A program made the translations under genes and the position numbers. Source: Tubiluchus corallicola (lineage: Eukaryota; Priapulida; Priapulimorpha; Priapulimorphida; Tubiluchidae). From it: a DNA stretch of 64,000 bases. Location of the stretch: assembly GCA_030141605.1 (NCBI GenBank), contig JAQGDQ010000724.1, positions 43,491 to 107,490 on the forward strand, read 5' to 3'. Under the pieces are notes generated by a model. It searched no databases, was not told where the DNA came from, and worked only from the letters and a program-made list of their open reading frames with translations. Of the stretch, positions 1 through 10,589 are shown piece after piece (the first letter of the stretch is position 1; each line of letters starts with the position of its first letter).

Positions 1-174
1 TTTCCATCACTCTATGAAATGAACTGTTCATCTTACCCAGATTCTAAATGCACAATGTTTCATAAGGATTTTGCAAACAATCTTAACTGCTTCAATCTTC
101 AAACAAGCATTTACTTAAATATGTACTTTCTGGAAGATATTTAGCCACATGCATTCACCAAAAGTGCTAAGAAA

Positions 175-251
175 TGTATGTATTTATCCATTTATGATAT
201 CTGGTGAATAAATTATGTTTATCAGCAATGGCTGCTTGTGCGTAGTTCACA
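175..251 (+). repeat. 5' short LTR of the Gypsy element (candidate)
   Basis: It matches 4769-4846 over its whole length with a few substitutions and one single-base gap. It starts TGTATGTATTT and ends TTCACA, and contains an AATAAA-like signal (gaataaatt). About 77 bp is very short for a Gypsy LTR. Confidence 0.6.
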
Positions 252-315
252 ATAAAATGTAGCGACTCTTGATGGGATAGTAATCGCTGTGTGAAGATTT
301 TTAGTGAAAATTTAG

Positions 316-681
316 ATGGCGAATGCACAGATAATTGGGTCCGTCAGCGAGTTTAATTCCAGTACGGAAGATCGGTGTAATTACCAGTAACGGTTAGAAG
401 CGTGGATGAGAGTGAATAATATTAATGACCAACAGAAGGTAGATGTTTTCTTGTCATTAATTGGTCCGGAAGCGTTTAGCTTAGTGTCCTCTCTTGTAAC
501 GCCAGAACGGTGAATAAAAAACCTTATGTGGAACTGACAAATAAATTATCGGATTATTATAAACCACGCCGTAATAAGATAGCCGAGAGACTAACTAGGT
601 GAATCCATTGCGGAATATATTGTAGAGCTACAGAAATGCAGTAAATATTGCGAATTTTCAGCTCAAGAGCTGTCTGACAAC
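316..681 (+). pseudogene. Gypsy gag N-terminal part, interrupted
   Basis: An ATG at 316 opens a gag-like reading (residues such as EFNSSTED, RLEAWMRVNNI and KVDVFLSLIGPEAFSLV) that resembles the Gypsy capsid region. It is interrupted by a TAA near 388 and a TGA near 511, so it cannot be translated as one protein. It continues in phase with the downstream gag-protease ORF after small frame changes. Confidence 0.6.
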
Positions 682-1548
682 TTGCGTGACACTTTTGTGT
701 GTGGGCTTCGTACTGGATTCATACAAAAGAAATTATTGGAAAGCTCTGATTTAACGTGGAACACAGCTCGGGAGATAGCATTAAATATGGAGGCAGCTAC
801 ACGAGATACAAGTACACTTTCTGGCAGCGGATATGGTTCATCCGAGGTAAACTACACTGGAAGAGGTAAAAATTTGAGAAAGAAATTGGTAAAACCTAGT
901 TACCCGATGACTGTAAATAAACCGCATGTTTCAAGTAAATGTGGTCGGTGTTTGGGTGCGCATGAGGCATGGAGATGTCAGTTTAGGAACGCCAAATGTT
1001 ATAAATGTTCAAAAATTGGTCATATCGCAAAGGGATGTAGAAGTGGACGTGGACTACCGGGAAATACCAATAGTGTTAATCCAGACAGTGATTGTGCTGA
1101 CGTGGTTCAAATTAGTTCCTTGTATAATCTTGGTACAGCAAAAAGTGCTACTACAAATGAGTACCAAGTGAGTGTCATTGTGAACAGGAAGCGAGTTTTG
1201 TTTACAGTAGATACTGGAGCTATGGTATCAGTTGTATCAGAAACTGAGTATCAGGAAAAATGTTCTATTCTGCCTTTGCAACACACTGATTTAAAACTTC
1301 GTAGTTACTGTGGTAATGAAGTACCGGTGTTAGGTCAAATACATGTTAGCGTGTGCTATGCAGGTCAGCAAGTGACCCTTCCACTTGTGGTTCAAGGTGA
1401 TCGTGTTCCGTTATTGGGACGAAACTGGTTGAAGCATCTTAAGCTAAATTGGTCTGAAATTTTCAACGTATATAAGCCTACATGTGGTGCCACAGCTGAT
1501 AGTGTGATGGAAGTCACACTGACACAAGTCAGTTTTTCAGTCATGTAG
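682..1548 (+). CDS. Gypsy gag C-terminus with zinc knuckle plus aspartic protease
   Basis: This 288-codon open segment begins inside gag. Around residues 87-120 lies a Cys/His-rich region: an upstream CGRCLGAHEAWRC and a true CCHC knuckle, CYKCSKIGHIAKGC, for nucleic-acid binding. About 55 residues later comes a retropepsin-like domain with the catalytic DTG in FTVDTGAMVSVVS and the second-half motif LLGRNWL. The frame stops at 1546-1548, just before the reverse transcriptase, where an intact element would read on. It is a relic of the polyprotein and is unlikely to be functional alone. The ORF start is a non-ATG codon within the original reading frame. Confidence 0.85.
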   Translation: MRDTFVCGLRTGFIQKKLLESSDLTWNTAREIALNMEAATRDTSTLSGSGYGSSEVNYTGRGKNLRKKLVKPSYPMTVNKPHVSSKCGRCLGAHEAWRCQFRNAKCYKCSKIGHIAKGCRSGRGLPGNTNSVNPDSDCADVVQISSLYNLGTAKSATTNEYQVSVIVNRKRVLFTVDTGAMVSVVSETEYQEKCSILPLQHTDLKLRSYCGNEVPVLGQIHVSVCYAGQQVTLPLVVQGDRVPLLGRNWLKHLKLNWSEIFNVYKPTCGATADSVMEVTLTQVSFSVM

Positions 1549-1725
1549 TAAACCGATTGAAAGCTACAAAGCACACATTGAGCTTAAACAAGGTGCAAGA
1601 CCTATATTTTGGAGATAGCGACCAGTACCCTATGCTCTTAAGGATGCTGTGGATGAGGAGTTAACCCGGTTAGAAAACAATGGTATTATAAAGAAAGTGG
1701 AAAATAGAAATGGGCTGCTCCAATA

Positions 1726-2325
1726 GTGGTTGTCCCCAAAAAGAAAACTGGGAAGGTCAGGATTTGTGGTGATTATAAGGTCACAGTAAATCAAGTAGTG
1801 GAAGACGAACCGCATGATTTTCCGACAACAGCTGATATGTTTGCGACCCTATCAGGTGGTAAAATTTTTACCAAGTTGGATTTAACAAATGCATATCAAC
1901 AGCTAGAACTAGACGAAGAGTCTAAAGAATTACTGACTGTGAACACTCATCGAGGCCTTTACCAGTATCAACATCTTGCTTTTGGTGTGGAAACTGCGCC
2001 AGCAATTTTCCAGAAAATGATGGATAAAATTTTGTGTGGTGTTGAGCATACATGTTGTAAAATAGATGATATTTTAATTAGTGCACGTGATGATAATGTG
2101 CTTACTAGATTAGCTAACCATAATATACATCTAGGCAGAGATAAATGTTATGTAGGTGTTCAAAGTGTTGAATTTTTAGGTCATATGATTGAGCCAGCTG
2201 GAGTTAGACCTACCGAAGAAAAGGTAGAAGCCATTCTTAAAGCTAAAACTCCCAGAAATGTTTCTGAGCTTAGATCATTCTTAGGTATTGTAAATTACTA
2301 CTCACATTTCTTGCCTGATTTATAA
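1726..2325 (+). pseudogene. Gypsy reverse transcriptase, truncated and mutated
   Basis: The segment carries classic Gypsy RT motifs in order: VRICGDYKVTVNQ, then KIFTKLDLTNAYQQLEL with the first catalytic Asp, then LAFGVETAPAIFQ, then the active-site box read as KIDDIL, and VEFLGH. In the active box the aromatic residue that normally precedes the two aspartates is Lys. The segment after it is about 10-15 residues shorter than usual. A stop at 2323-2325 separates it from RNase H, and the 1549-1725 stretch upstream contains further stops. I infer it is inactive. Confidence 0.88.
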
Positions 2326-2523
2326 ACTACCTTTGCTTCTTTGTACCAGTTGTTGCAAAAAGGTGTTCCACGGAAATGGTCATCAGAGTGTGACAGTGCA
2401 CAATGTAAAGTTAAACAGTGCTTAACTAGTGATTCATTGTTAGTGCACTATGATTTAAAGAAGCCACTCACCTTGGCATGTGATGCTTCACCATTTGGTG
2501 TTGGTTGTGTCATATAGCACATC

Positions 2524-4203
2524 ATGGAAAATGGCGAAGAACGTCCGATTGCTTATGCGTCTAGAACTTTGACAGCTGCAGAGAAGGGTTACAGTCAGAT
2601 TGAAAAGGAGGCACTTGACATAGTGTATGGTGTTCAAAAGTTTCACAAATATTTGTATGGGCAGCATTTTACATTGCATACCGATCATAAGCCTTTGACT
2701 GCCATCTTTGGGCCAAAAACAGCTGTGCCTACTCTTGCTACGTTAAGACTACAGCGTTGGTCTTTAATTCTTATGGGCTATGAATATGACATCCGTTACA
2801 GGAAGTCAAGTGACCATGAAAATGCTGATACATTGTCTAGGTTTCCATTATCTGGTTGTACTTTAGCAACTGAGTTGGATGTTAATTATTTTTCTTATGT
2901 AAATGATTTGCCAGTTACAGCAAAGAGTATCAGTGAAGAATCTCGTAAAGATCCTATTTTGTCTAGAGTATGGTATCATGTCATGAACGGTTGGCCTGCT
3001 CAGGTAGATCAAAATAGTCCTTTAATGCCTTATTTTCTTAGATGCCATGAGTTGTCTAATGACAATGGTTGTCTTCTTTGGGGGCTACGTGTCATTATAC
3101 CACCCCGTTTCCAGTCTCAACTACTTGACGAATTGCACCGTGAGCATTTTGAAATGGTGCATATGAAAGCTTTAGCTCGTTCTTATTTTTGTTATCCTGG
3201 CTTAGATGCTGATATCGAAAATTTAGTAAAAGGCTGTAGTGTATGCCTTAGTGTTAGAAATAATCCAGTGCGTGCACCAGTAATTCCTTGGAAATTTCCG
3301 TCTAAAGTGTGGGAGAGAGTGCACATTGATTTCTTTGAGATTGATGGGAAGCATTTCCTTATCTTGGTTGATGCCTATTCTAAATGGTTAGAGATACAGT
3401 ATATGCCATCTACAACTTCTACAAGAACAATCGAAGTACTTGGTACTTGGTTTGCTTCTTTTGGGCTACCTGTTGAGTTAGTATCTGACAATGGGCCTCA
3501 ACTGGTATCTGAACAGTTTGAGAACTTCTTGAGATCAAATGGTGTAAAACATGGTGCTGCTGAGTGTAATGTTCAAACTGCAAAATTAGCTTTAACTAAA
3601 TACATGATGGAAGCTAAGAATATACCTTACATGACTATTTGTAAAATGCTGAATAACTTTTTACTTACTTATAGGAATACTCCACATAGTACAACTGGAC
3701 GTAGTCCAGCAGAACTTATGTTGCAGAGAATGCCTAGAATTAGATTTAGTATGTTAAAACCAGGTTTAAGAGAGGAAGTGGTTAGTAAGCAGGAGAAAAC
3801 AGTTGATCATGATAAAACTGTTTGTGAATTCTCTGTAGGTGAGACAGTTAGGGTGAGGAATCACCGTGGAGGTGTGCTTAAGTGGGACATTGGCAAAGTT
3901 GTAAAGAGAATTGGTGTTGTTAGGTACAGAGTTAAGATTGGTTATCAGGTTAAGCATGTACATGTAAATCATATGCTGAAAAGTGGAGAATTTGTTAATG
4001 ATGATGATTGTGTAAAATTGGATGGGTCTACAGATGATGTGATCAGAATTCCAGTTAGTCAGCCTGTGGCTGAATCTGAAACATTGCCTGTAAAAGATTC
4101 AAGTTCCATTGCTGAATCAGTTAAAAATTATGATGGTGATTTACCGACTGTAGACAAACCTTCAATTTTTGAAAAAAAATCATCCAGTAACTGTATTGCT
4201 TAA
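2524..4203 (+). CDS. Gypsy RNase H and integrase (559-codon remnant)
   Basis: The first 100 residues are Gypsy RNase H, with EKEALDIVYGVQKF and HTDHKPLTAIFG. Its first catalytic Asp lies upstream in DASPFGVG, before a TAG at about 2516. Integrase follows: an HHCC zinc-binding N-terminus (HREH ... CSVC), then a DDE core with HIDFFEIDGKHF and VSDNGPQLVS. Where the conserved Pro/His-rich loop and catalytic Glu are expected, the protein reads GAAECNVQTAK. About ten residues are missing although a Glu is retained. The C-terminus resembles the usual Gypsy tail, with no recognised chromodomain. The ATG at 2524 follows a stop within RNase H, so this is a fragment rather than a natural start. Confidence 0.85.
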   Translation: MENGEERPIAYASRTLTAAEKGYSQIEKEALDIVYGVQKFHKYLYGQHFTLHTDHKPLTAIFGPKTAVPTLATLRLQRWSLILMGYEYDIRYRKSSDHENADTLSRFPLSGCTLATELDVNYFSYVNDLPVTAKSISEESRKDPILSRVWYHVMNGWPAQVDQNSPLMPYFLRCHELSNDNGCLLWGLRVIIPPRFQSQLLDELHREHFEMVHMKALARSYFCYPGLDADIENLVKGCSVCLSVRNNPVRAPVIPWKFPSKVWERVHIDFFEIDGKHFLILVDAYSKWLEIQYMPSTTSTRTIEVLGTWFASFGLPVELVSDNGPQLVSEQFENFLRSNGVKHGAAECNVQTAKLALTKYMMEAKNIPYMTICKMLNNFLLTYRNTPHSTTGRSPAELMLQRMPRIRFSMLKPGLREEVVSKQEKTVDHDKTVCEFSVGETVRVRNHRGGVLKWDIGKVVKRIGVVRYRVKIGYQVKHVHVNHMLKSGEFVNDDDCVKLDGSTDDVIRIPVSQPVAESETLPVKDSSSIAESVKNYDGDLPTVDKPSIFEKKSSSNCIA

Positions 4204-4768
4204 ACCACCCATAGAACCTGTTAGTCGATCCAGTAGAATCTGGAAGGCTCCTGATAGCTTGATTGAGTCTGTGTGATTTGTTTGCAAATTGGTACCTTAA
4301 TTGAAATAATCTAGTACTGATTTTGAATTTCTGTATTACTGCACATACAAATTGGTGTTTGTATTTTCACTGGCTAATTGTCATTATAGCTTATAATAGT
4401 TATTCTGATTGAAGATTTCTTTTGGTATACTATACCTAATTAGAGTTATATTACACGTACTTAGGTCTACTTGTTGCTTACGTATTTTAGTTGTCGCAAT
4501 TCATTATAGTTATGTTCAATTATTTTGATAATTCAGTACATGTTACTCTGGCTGTTTGATGGGTTTCCCCAAATTACTTAACTGCGTAAATTTAAATGGT
4601 TTGAGAGAGAATCAAACAAGTTAAATAATACCTAATTCTGTGTAAGTTCACAGTGGTGTATTCGTTGTGCATTGAAGTTGTATTGCACATTTCAAAAACT
4701 ATCTTTTGTTGATTTTCCTAAATGTGTTAAGTTTATTTTGATGCTAGTTTATATCTAGAGGGGAAGAT

Positions 4769-4846
4769 TGTTATGTATTTATCTAATTGTGATGTCTGGT
4801 GAATAAATTATGTTTATCAGTAATGGCTGCTTGTGCGTAGTTCACA
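4769..4846 (+). repeat. 3' short LTR of the Gypsy element (candidate)
   Basis: It is preceded by a polypurine tract (agaggggaaga, about 4757-4767), starts with TG and ends TTCACA. It matches 175-251. The two copies stop matching a few bases further on, which fixes the right boundary to within about 5 bp. Confidence 0.6.
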
Positions 4847-4859
4847 ATAACTACTATGC

Positions 4860-5126
4860 CTGCAGCTGCATTGCTATGTCTGCAGCTACACTGCCTCGTC
4901 TGCAACTACACTACTATGTCTGCAGCTGCATTGCTACGTCTGCAGCTACACTGCCTCGTCTGCAACTACACTACTATGCCTGCAACAACACTGCTACGCC
5001 TGCAACTACACTGCCTCGTCTGCAACTACACTACTATGCCTGCAGCTGCATTGCTACGTCTGCAGCTACGTTACTGCACCTGCACCTACACTGATCTGCC
5101 TTCAAGTGCATTGCTACGTCTGCAGC
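4860..5126. repeat. 20-bp minisatellite with a 60-bp higher-order repeat
   Basis: About 13 units of 20 bp start with ctgcaNctNca. Three variants (ending gctacgt, cctcgt and actatgy) recur in the order A-B-C, giving a 60-bp superperiod in the left part. The unit keeps two frames open by chance, which explains overlapping ORFs of 94 and 125 codons here. I do not call these genes. Confidence 0.9.
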
Positions 5127-5581
5127 TACAAACGTGTTTCCGAAATAATTTGGCATTCATAGTAGTGACCAAAGGATGTTCATTTATATGTGACGGTAAG
5201 GAATTCCATATCGGCACTACACGATTTGAGTAGAAATGAGGAAACAACTTTTGGAAACACGTCTTACATATCAGTAAGATGATTCCGCCCAGTGTTATCG
5301 GTTATTCGGTTAGTGTGAACTACACTTAATATGCGAGAATTAAATTACTAAAAAAGAGAGTAATAAAAAAATGATAAACAAGAGATCGGTGGCAAGTGTT
5401 AGCATAAAACTGAAGACCTTCTTGTTGCTTTTAATTTATGACTTTTTCGAATATGAAACTTTCTGTTGCTTTCGTAATCCGGTACTAGAAGATTTGAATA
5501 GGTTTGGAGGACCTGTTCCAATAGTCAATATGCTGTTGTGACCCCCTCCCGCCCCAGCCCGCCATCTGGCATTTGTGCTTG
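5127..5581. other. No gene seen
   Basis: AT-rich sequence with a CT/CCG-rich patch near 5540-5570. I see no coding region, RNA gene or repeat structure that I can support. Confidence 0.5.
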
Positions 5582-5851
5582 TGTTGTGTTTTGTTTCTCT
5601 CGGAAGGCTCGTAGAAAAAACCAGAAAACACGTCATCAAATTAAACTAGTTTATTATACGAGAATTCTACAACACAAAAGTATGAAGGAACGCGAAATGT
5701 TTACAGTTAATGTGATAATCTAGAAACGCGAAAGCGAGAAAGCGTATCTGAGAATACGAGGATACAAGAGAATAAACTCCAGCGGCCAGCTCCGCTTTAT
5801 ATATCAGTGCCAAGGAATAATCTAGAAATAGAAAGTTCTGGACATTTCTAC
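5582..5851 (-). mobile_element. Truncated LTR copy, same family as 53330-53663
   Basis: It is about 85-90% identical by eye to the left 270 bp of the solo LTR at 53330-53663. It shares the TGTTG start, the minus-strand AATAAA, the TATATAAAGCGG box and a heat-shock-like element at 5831-5848 (GAAagTTCtgGACatTTC, one unit mismatched). Similarity ends near 5851, so the U3 end is missing. No internal retrotransposon coding region is seen beside it. Confidence 0.8.
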
Positions 5852-6883
5852 AAGGCAAGAATATTGTTATCGGATTTGAAAATGGGGCAATATATGAAAA
5901 ATCATCTTGTCTTCCTTTAAATTAATTTCCTTATATAGTTAAAGGTTAAAAGCTTTTTGGAATAAAAAGATTTTGAGACTTCTTTTAGAAATAAATAGTG
6001 ATTCTGACTGCCGTATGTTAATTGGTGTTTTGTTCCACAATAGAGGAACGGGGAGGATGAGACTGACCGTCGTCCACAAGTGGCCAGCTTTATTCTAGGT
6101 TGGACGCTCCCATTTTCAATGCCCATGACGTCATTGGAAGAAAAATGGGCATTGAAAATGGCAGTCTTGAATAAAAGTATGTCTTACTCAAAAGTAAAAT
6201 AAGTTTTTACAAAAAAAATAGGTAGAGAATTTTGTAATATTTTTGCGTGAACATTAGGAAGCTGCAGAAATTTGAATAGTTTGTTAAGCATCGCGCGCTT
6301 ACGGAAAGCCGCGACTCGCTTACGAAAAGTCACGAAGTCGTCGGTTACGTGAAAATATCTGTAAAGTGGTAGTACATTTTAAATTTATGCTTTATAGACA
6401 GTTTTTTTGCAAATTCCGTTGTTATATTTTTCTAAGTTTAACAGATAACAATAAATTCAACATACTGAGTGAGTTGCCCTTTCTTTTAAAGAAGGAGTGA
6501 ATAATAGGTGAGAGACTTCAAATTTAAACTAATGTCATTGGTTTCTATTAAGTACTATGATATAGTAAGTACATGTAATTTTATGAGCACACATTAAAAT
6601 GCATTTGTCCAAGGTTATAATTTAACAATTTTTTTTAAAACATTTACTTTTTTAGAGCATTACCTAACACTGTTACGTAACTTCAGTTTCAGAAAGCTGT
6701 CCTACTGTGTGCCTACAACACATCGTCCTAGAAAAAAATAAACCGTTTATGCTCAAGTGTCTGAAACGTTTTTCCGGCATCATCAATCTTTTAAAACAAA
6801 AACTTGCTTAAGGTGCTTCCTAGGCAGAAATTAGTTAATCCATTCTTGAGGTGGAGGTCGAATATCAAAGTTAGTTGTATAAA
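5852..6883. other. No gene seen
   Basis: AT-rich, with only short ORFs whose composition looks random. A short GC-richer patch near 6290-6350 has no recognisable content. Confidence 0.5.
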
Positions 6884-7612
6884 AAATTATAAAAACAAGA
6901 TGTTTGGAAACTATCTTCGTATTTTCGATACTACAACAAATAAAAATAAATTAAAAAAACAAGATGTTTGGAAACTATCTTGGTATTTTCGATACTATGA
7001 CAAATAAAAATAAGTTAATAAAAACAAGATGTTTGGAAACTATTTTGGTATTTTCGATACTATAACAAGTAAAAAGAAATTAATAAAAACAAGATGTTTG
7101 GAAACTATCTTGGTATTTTCGATACTATAACAAATAAAAATAAATTAATAAAAACAAGATGTTTGGAAACTATCTTCGTATTTTCGATACTACAACAAAT
7201 AAAAATAAATTAATAAAACCAAGATGTTTGGAAACTATCTTGGTATTTTCGATACTATGACAAATAAAAATAAGTTAATAAAAACAAGATGTTTGGAAAC
7301 TATGTTGGTATTTTCGATACTATAAAAAATAAAAATAAATTAATAAAAACAAGATGTTTGGAAACTATCTTGGTATTTTCGATACTATAACAAATAAAAA
7401 TAAATTAATAAAAACAAGATGTTTGGAAACTATCTTGGTATTTTCGATACTATAACAAATAAAAATAAATTAATAAAAACAAGATGTTTGGAAACTATGT
7501 TGGTATTTTCGATACTATAACAAGTAAAAATAAATTAATAAAAACAAGATGTTTGAAAACTATCTTGGTATTTTCGATACTATAACAAATAAAAATAAAT
7601 TAATAAAATAAA
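6884..7612. repeat. 65-bp satellite, about 11 copies
   Basis: The motif aagatgtttggaaactat recurs at 6897, 6961, 7026, 7091, 7156, 7221 and onward every 65 bp to 7546. Divergence between units is only a few bases. Each unit has a gatactataacaa core and an AT-rich linker. Confidence 0.95.
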
Positions 7613-7625
7613 CAACGGATTAACT

Positions 7626-7946
7626 TTAAAAAACCGCTCTTATGATCTCATATACAGGTGGATCTACCAGCCTAATTACAGTTGGACACTTCGTAGAAGA
7701 AATTGTGTTTAAAACTGTCGTTATTGTTTTTCTGTCATTATTGAACCATTTGGGTACAATTGCGAGCAATGACCTGAGCACGGAGTGTAAAATCTCCCAT
7801 TTTTTACAAAATGTGAACTTGTTCCTGAGGTGAATATATGGAGCACCGACCCAGTCATACTTGGTCAAAAACTTGAACACCAAGTCTCTGTGAATATTCG
7901 TGTAAGCCTGCTGTGACCGTCCTGTAGTGGCATTGTTGATCTGCAT
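7626..7946 (-). CDS. Unrecognised 106-codon ORF
   Basis: This ATG-initiated ORF has fairly protein-like composition (LVFKFLTKYDWVGAPYI, WEILHSVLRSLLAIVPKWF), but I match it to no family. There is no signal peptide or clear domain motif. It abuts the 65-bp satellite. It could be an exon or a decayed transposon fragment, or it could be chance. Confidence 0.2.
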   Translation of the reverse strand: MQINNATTGRSQQAYTNIHRDLVFKFLTKYDWVGAPYIHLRNKFTFCKKWEILHSVLRSLLAIVPKWFNNDRKTITTVLNTISSTKCPTVIRLVDPPVYEIIRAVF

Positions 7947-8805
7947 GATTTGAGTGTGTGAAGAAAATAAGTGACATCAGATTTTATCAGAAAGGTATAA
8001 ATTCTTGTCATCTAAATGTTTTTAATGGAGTGTTTACGATAGTAAGTAACTAAAAGAATTGTCACGTGACGTAGTCTAAGCAAGTTTGTTTGTTCTGCCA
8101 TAGTAACGTTTTTTATTTAAGAAAATGGCAGGAGACACATTGCACTTATGCTAGCCATATAATACAATATATGTACGATTTACTTCGAATTATTGTAAAT
8201 GCAATGCATGCATTCGGTTAGCTGTGTAAATAAAATAGCTGCGTAAACAATGTCGGTTAGTAGTCAAAAAAACCTACACATTCACACAAATAAAATGTGC
8301 CATTAACTAACATACGTATACGATGTTGAGTTTGATTTTACAATTATTCACGACATAAATATTGTAGAATGACGATAAATTGCAGATTGTCTAAAAAGGA
8401 AAATTCACTTCTGGTTAAGTCATTTAAAACATCTTTGACAAATGAAAGAGTGAGTCTTTGAGCCTACGTAAGCTCTCTAGCTTTCTTACATATGAATCTT
8501 TTAATTTTTAAATAGTCACATTTGTTGTAATTATCATACTTACATTTAACAAATCGTAGATTGTAATACAAAGTAATTTGTGATATATATTTACAATCAC
8601 AGTTGTAGAAAACGCATGCGCAGTAAAAACTTCATCATTAAACGAGAAAAAAACGTAAAAACCTTAAAAGAAACTTAAAACGGAGAAGCACTACATACAG
8701 TAAAGAAAAAATGGCTTACATTAAACTATTAAAATGGCAAAAGCTTAAAAAATTGCATTTTGTTAGTTTACTGTTGAAAATGGCAACGTTTGTTGCATTA
8801 ACCAG
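7947..8805. other. No gene seen
   Basis: AT-rich and non-repetitive by eye. No ORF or RNA gene can be supported. Confidence 0.5.
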
Positions 8806-9209
8806 GTCATAATTAAGATCATTCCTAATAGGGACTACTCTATTTGAGAACGAATATTTGTGTACACGTCATAATTAAGATCATTCCTGATAGGGACTAC
8901 TCTATTTGAGAACGAATACTGGTGTACACGTCATAATTAAGATCATTCCTGATAGGGACTGCTCTATTTGAGAACGAATACTCGTGTACACGTCATAATT
9001 AAGATAATTCCTGATAGGGACTACTCTATTTGAGAACGAATATTTGTGTACACGTCATAATTAAGATCATTCCTGATAGGGACTACTCTATTTGAGAACG
9101 AATATTTGTGTACACGTCATAATTAAGATCATTCCTGATAGGGACTACTCTATTTGAGAACGAATATTTGTGTACACGTCATAATTAAGATCATTCCTGA
9201 TAGGGACTA
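8806..9209. repeat. 62-bp satellite, left part
   Basis: The motif gtcataattaagatcattc recurs at 8806, 8868, 8930, 8992, 9054, 9116 and 9178, an exact 62-bp period with near-identical units. The array is broken at 9209 by the inserted element and resumes at 10491. Confidence 0.95.
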
Positions 9210-10490
9210 TGTAATGTGGGGCGGATCTCACAATCAAGTATGAGCAATCAGCGCTCTTATTGTTTGGTAGCGTGTGTCATACTACTCAGTTTTTACTCAA
9301 TATATTTCTTGAACACAAAACGTGAAACTAATTTTATGCAGTTTTTATGATAAGATAAGCCTTTAATATTCATAAATGTTGATTATATAAAATTAGTTCA
9401 AACCAAATGACAGCAGTTAATTTGTACCCGGGTACCAGTTCAATAAATGTGTTGCTACACAACTCAAAATTTACAGGCTGGAAATACTTTCAGATGCTAC
9501 AAACAATACTCAAAAATTACTTTTGGCTAACGAAAGAAAATAATCTAATAGTTCACCAATACTTGTTAATAGTAAGTCTATAAAGTAAGGCTTCATCCAC
9601 ACGAGGTTGTAATGTAAGCTATCAGCACTTCCAACTGAGTCTTAGTTTTACCAGCCACTGCCAGTCGAAGCAAGTATCGTTGTACAAAAGGAAGCAACAG
9701 GCTGTGGCCTAGTAGTTAAACAAAAGAAACGAGAATTTATCACTTACAGTCTCTGCATCAATGAAAGTATACGTCAGCAATACTTATCGGCGGTAGCACG
9801 ACGACGAAGGTGGCGGATCCACAACATCGGTGTGCAACACCCGGGTGTTTAGAGCATAGCTGAACTGCGAAGTCATAAGCAGATGGGAGTCATTCCCGGA
9901 AGCGTTCTGCGTTGGTAGCCCGGTAGTTTGGTTATCGCGTCAGATGTCACAATGTAACTCGATGTAAACAAATGGTGAACAGGGCTTAATACTAGAACTG
10001 CCCAAATAGTCACTAACACGTAGTTGGAACATTCACTAAACATTAGCGTTAGGTAGAGCCAGCTAAAGTTGCACGATTTATATGCAAAGAGGCAAAACAT
10101 ATGTTAAAAAAACTGTCCAGCATTATATCTGCCCACAAGTCACTCTTGCCAAGAGCCACGTCGTTCCCTACACATCTGTGTGAAAAGACCTCTAAAGCCG
10201 GTTGTCTAATAGTCTGGCTTCAATAACACTATAGCAGGATAACCCGTATTTGCATATCCGTTCGACGAGTTTACCCTAGATTTGACCTATGCGCATAACT
10301 AAAGTGTAACACCTGGTTTATACATTGAACAGCTATAAACAACAATTTTATACAGCCTAAACTAAATTACGTATACTACCGTAAAGTTTACATTGGCTAG
10401 AAAAACATATCTCGTTCTACAACGAAGTTAAGTTAGTAATAACTAAATCTAGTTACAAATACAAAGATATATGCTAAGCTGGTCGTTACA
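9210..10490. mobile_element. 1281-bp LTR-like insertion (probable solo LTR)
   Basis: The insertion splits the 62-bp satellite. It begins TGTAATG and ends CGTTACA, so TGTAA and TTACA form a terminal inverted repeat. It is flanked by perfect 5-bp duplications, gacta at 9205-9209 and 10491-10495. TG...CA ends plus a 5-bp duplication are hallmarks of integrase-mediated LTR insertion. There is no coding capacity beyond a 75-codon chance ORF. I saw no internal direct repeat pair, so a solo LTR fits best. Orientation is not determined. Confidence 0.8.
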
Positions 10491-10577
10491 GACTACTCTA
10501 TTTGAGAACGAATACTTGTGTACACGTCATAATTAAGATCATTCCTGATAGGGACTACTCTATTTGAGAACGAATAT
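10491..10577. repeat. 62-bp satellite, right part
   Basis: About 1.4 units continue the array in register after the insertion. Confidence 0.93.
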
Positions 10578-10589
10578 ACCTGCTTGAAA

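Larger units (their letters stand above)
175..4846 (+). mobile_element. Decayed Gypsy-type LTR retrotransposon
   Basis: The element has the order gag, protease, reverse transcriptase, RNase H, integrase, which is the Ty3/Gypsy order. It is bounded by matching terminal repeats of only about 78 bp, with a purine-rich tract just before the right one. The coding frame is broken by stops near 388, at 1546, in 1549-1725, at about 2323 and at about 2516. The reverse transcriptase and integrase carry internal deletions. Domain motifs are clear, so the superfamily call is firm. The exact clade and the terminal repeat ends are less certain. I saw no convincing target-site duplication. Confidence 0.88.

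Noticed and set aside
1-174. Possible longer 5' LTR
   Set aside because: Sequence upstream of 175 does not match the region before the 3' LTR, so I see no evidence for extension.
4810-5233. ORFs of 94 and 125 codons rich in Leu, Cys and Tyr
   Set aside because: Produced by the 20-bp minisatellite; both frames are repetitive and overlap.
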